Below are positions 63,054-64,000 of a DNA stretch of 64,000 bases, one piece after another. Within the stretch, counting starts at the first letter, position 1. Each line of letters begins with the position of its first letter. This DNA is from Anarhynchus alexandrinus (lineage: Eukaryota > Chordata > Aves > Charadriiformes > Charadriidae). Location of the stretch: assembly GCA_008711295.1 (NCBI GenBank), contig VUYV01000003.1, positions 2,436,163 through 2,500,162 of the forward strand. Direction: 5' to 3'. The notes under the pieces are model-generated. The model ran no database searches, had not been told where the DNA came from, and saw only the letters and a list, made by a program, of their open reading frames with translations. A program made the position numbers and the translations under genes.

Positions 63054-64000
63054 ATCATTATAAATTACTTTGTTGACCGTGACTCTGCTCTGCACGGTGT
63101 GCCTCAGTGCGCCAAGCAACTAGCACGTGGTGAATGCAGGTAAGGGGGCCATTCACAGCAAAACATTACTGCCAAACAAGCATGCTGTTTTATCATGATG
63201 CACAGTTTGTTTCCGTTTCAGTTTTTCTGGTGGCTACATTTTATTTCTGAAAGCCCTGGACCATTGGGAATTTTCAGTTTTCAAATAGAACCTTCTGGAT
63301 TGTGGTTCTATGGAGATGGGTTGTATGGTTGTAGGTATCTATATGCATTTGTTTGTATGTGTTTACACATAAACAAATTGTAGCTGTAATTCCCATGGAG
63401 GTTACATTCTGGCATGTGAAATACAATCCTCAGTCTAGATATACATAATAAAATAAGTTGTTCACCTACTTATGAGTGAATATAAATCATTCAGTACAAT
63501 TCATCATGGGTCACCGAGCCCACATGCAGTTTGGTGAAACACACTACCGGGCAGGAACACTTTGTGTTTTACAGGCAACGGTAGAGGTAAAGTCATATTA
63601 GATAAATTTGTGTCATCATTGCAACACCTGAAGAGTGGAAATAGATTTACTTTTTGCCTAAAATGAATGCTTTCAGTACAGATTTTAAAGGCACCTAGAA
63701 AACTGAGTTGTATTCTGTTATTTTTTTTTTTTCTCACACAGTACATTAAGGAGAATATTTTCTATGTAACTCTAGTATTATCCTTGAATCATCTATTCTG
63801 TAATTGGCAAAATCACAAATATTCAGAGGAGATTCAAAGTAAGGAGATGAGTCTTCTGGTTTTAGTCTCAGTATTTTTTAATTTAAGTCACTAACTTGAG
63901 AAGCAAATACTGCATGATGAAAGAGGAGTGTATCTATCTCTACATGGTTCCAATATATCAAATTTAGATTTTAAGTGTTTTGTTGGTTGATTTAGTCCAT
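63054..64000. other. Unique AT-rich non-coding sequence
   Basis: Apart from the donor-like CAG|GTAAGG at 63140, no exon, RNA or transposon was recognised. A poly-T stretch lies at about 63720-63732. Confidence 0.5.

Noticed and set aside
1..64000. CRISPR arrays, operons, phage or bacterial mobile elements
   Set aside because: No spaced identical repeats or bacterial-type gene packing. The sequence is vertebrate non-coding DNA with CR1 and LTR elements.

Overview
This window looks like non-coding DNA from a bird: AT-rich intergenic or intronic sequence without one recognisable host protein-coding exon. The main evidence is the repeat content. There are many fragments of the CR1 non-LTR retrotransposon (chicken repeat 1), several ending in the CR1 3' octamer tail (ATTCTATG-like). 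There are also two LTR fragments of a kind I associate with avian endogenous retroviruses. CR1 occurs in turtles and crocodilians too, so 'bird' is an inference from the combination, and no species is assigned. The open reading frames present are short, unsupported by splice structure, or lie inside CR1.

Layout. 1-1189 is unique sequence. 1190-3293 is a mosaic of decayed plus-strand CR1 pieces broken by a 501-base assembly gap (2004-2504). 3294-13330 is unique AT-rich sequence holding simple repeats and one candidate regulatory element with an RFX X-box-like site (12059-12072). 13331-13622 is a long AT/TA tract abutting a 78-bp CR1 tail. 16464-16564 is a second gap. 17325-17601 is a minus-strand piece of the CR1 ORF1 esterase domain. 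17926-18359 is a CR1 3' end. 18364-38914 is mostly unique sequence. 38915-39830 is a plus-strand CR1 ORF2 fragment, with a doubtful remnant to 40215. 43280-43900 is the best candidate developmental enhancer, with a POU/PBX-HOX composite motif. 46633-48795 is the longest CR1 copy: minus strand, reverse transcriptase with its FADD box still readable, interrupted by about 120 bp of foreign sequence. 51261-51664 is another CR1 3' end. 52041-52485 is an LTR fragment fused to a CR1 tail. 56476-57093 is a solo LTR with recognisable TATA and polyadenylation signals. 60840-61100 is a second enhancer candidate. 61867-62272 is a CR1 3' end, followed directly by a CpG-rich, GC-box-bearing block (62273-62700) and a short duplicated segment that contains an ambiguous base.

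No genes work together here as an operon or pathway. What the window records is several waves of CR1 activity (at least two different 3'-end types), occasional ERV insertion followed by LTR-LTR recombination, and recurrent A/C-rich low-complexity tracts. I did not find a convincing new biological system. The items most worth a second look are the CpG-rich block near the right end, the enhancer candidates, the CR1 ORF1 esterase remnant, the foreign insert in the long CR1 copy, and two strong hairpins.
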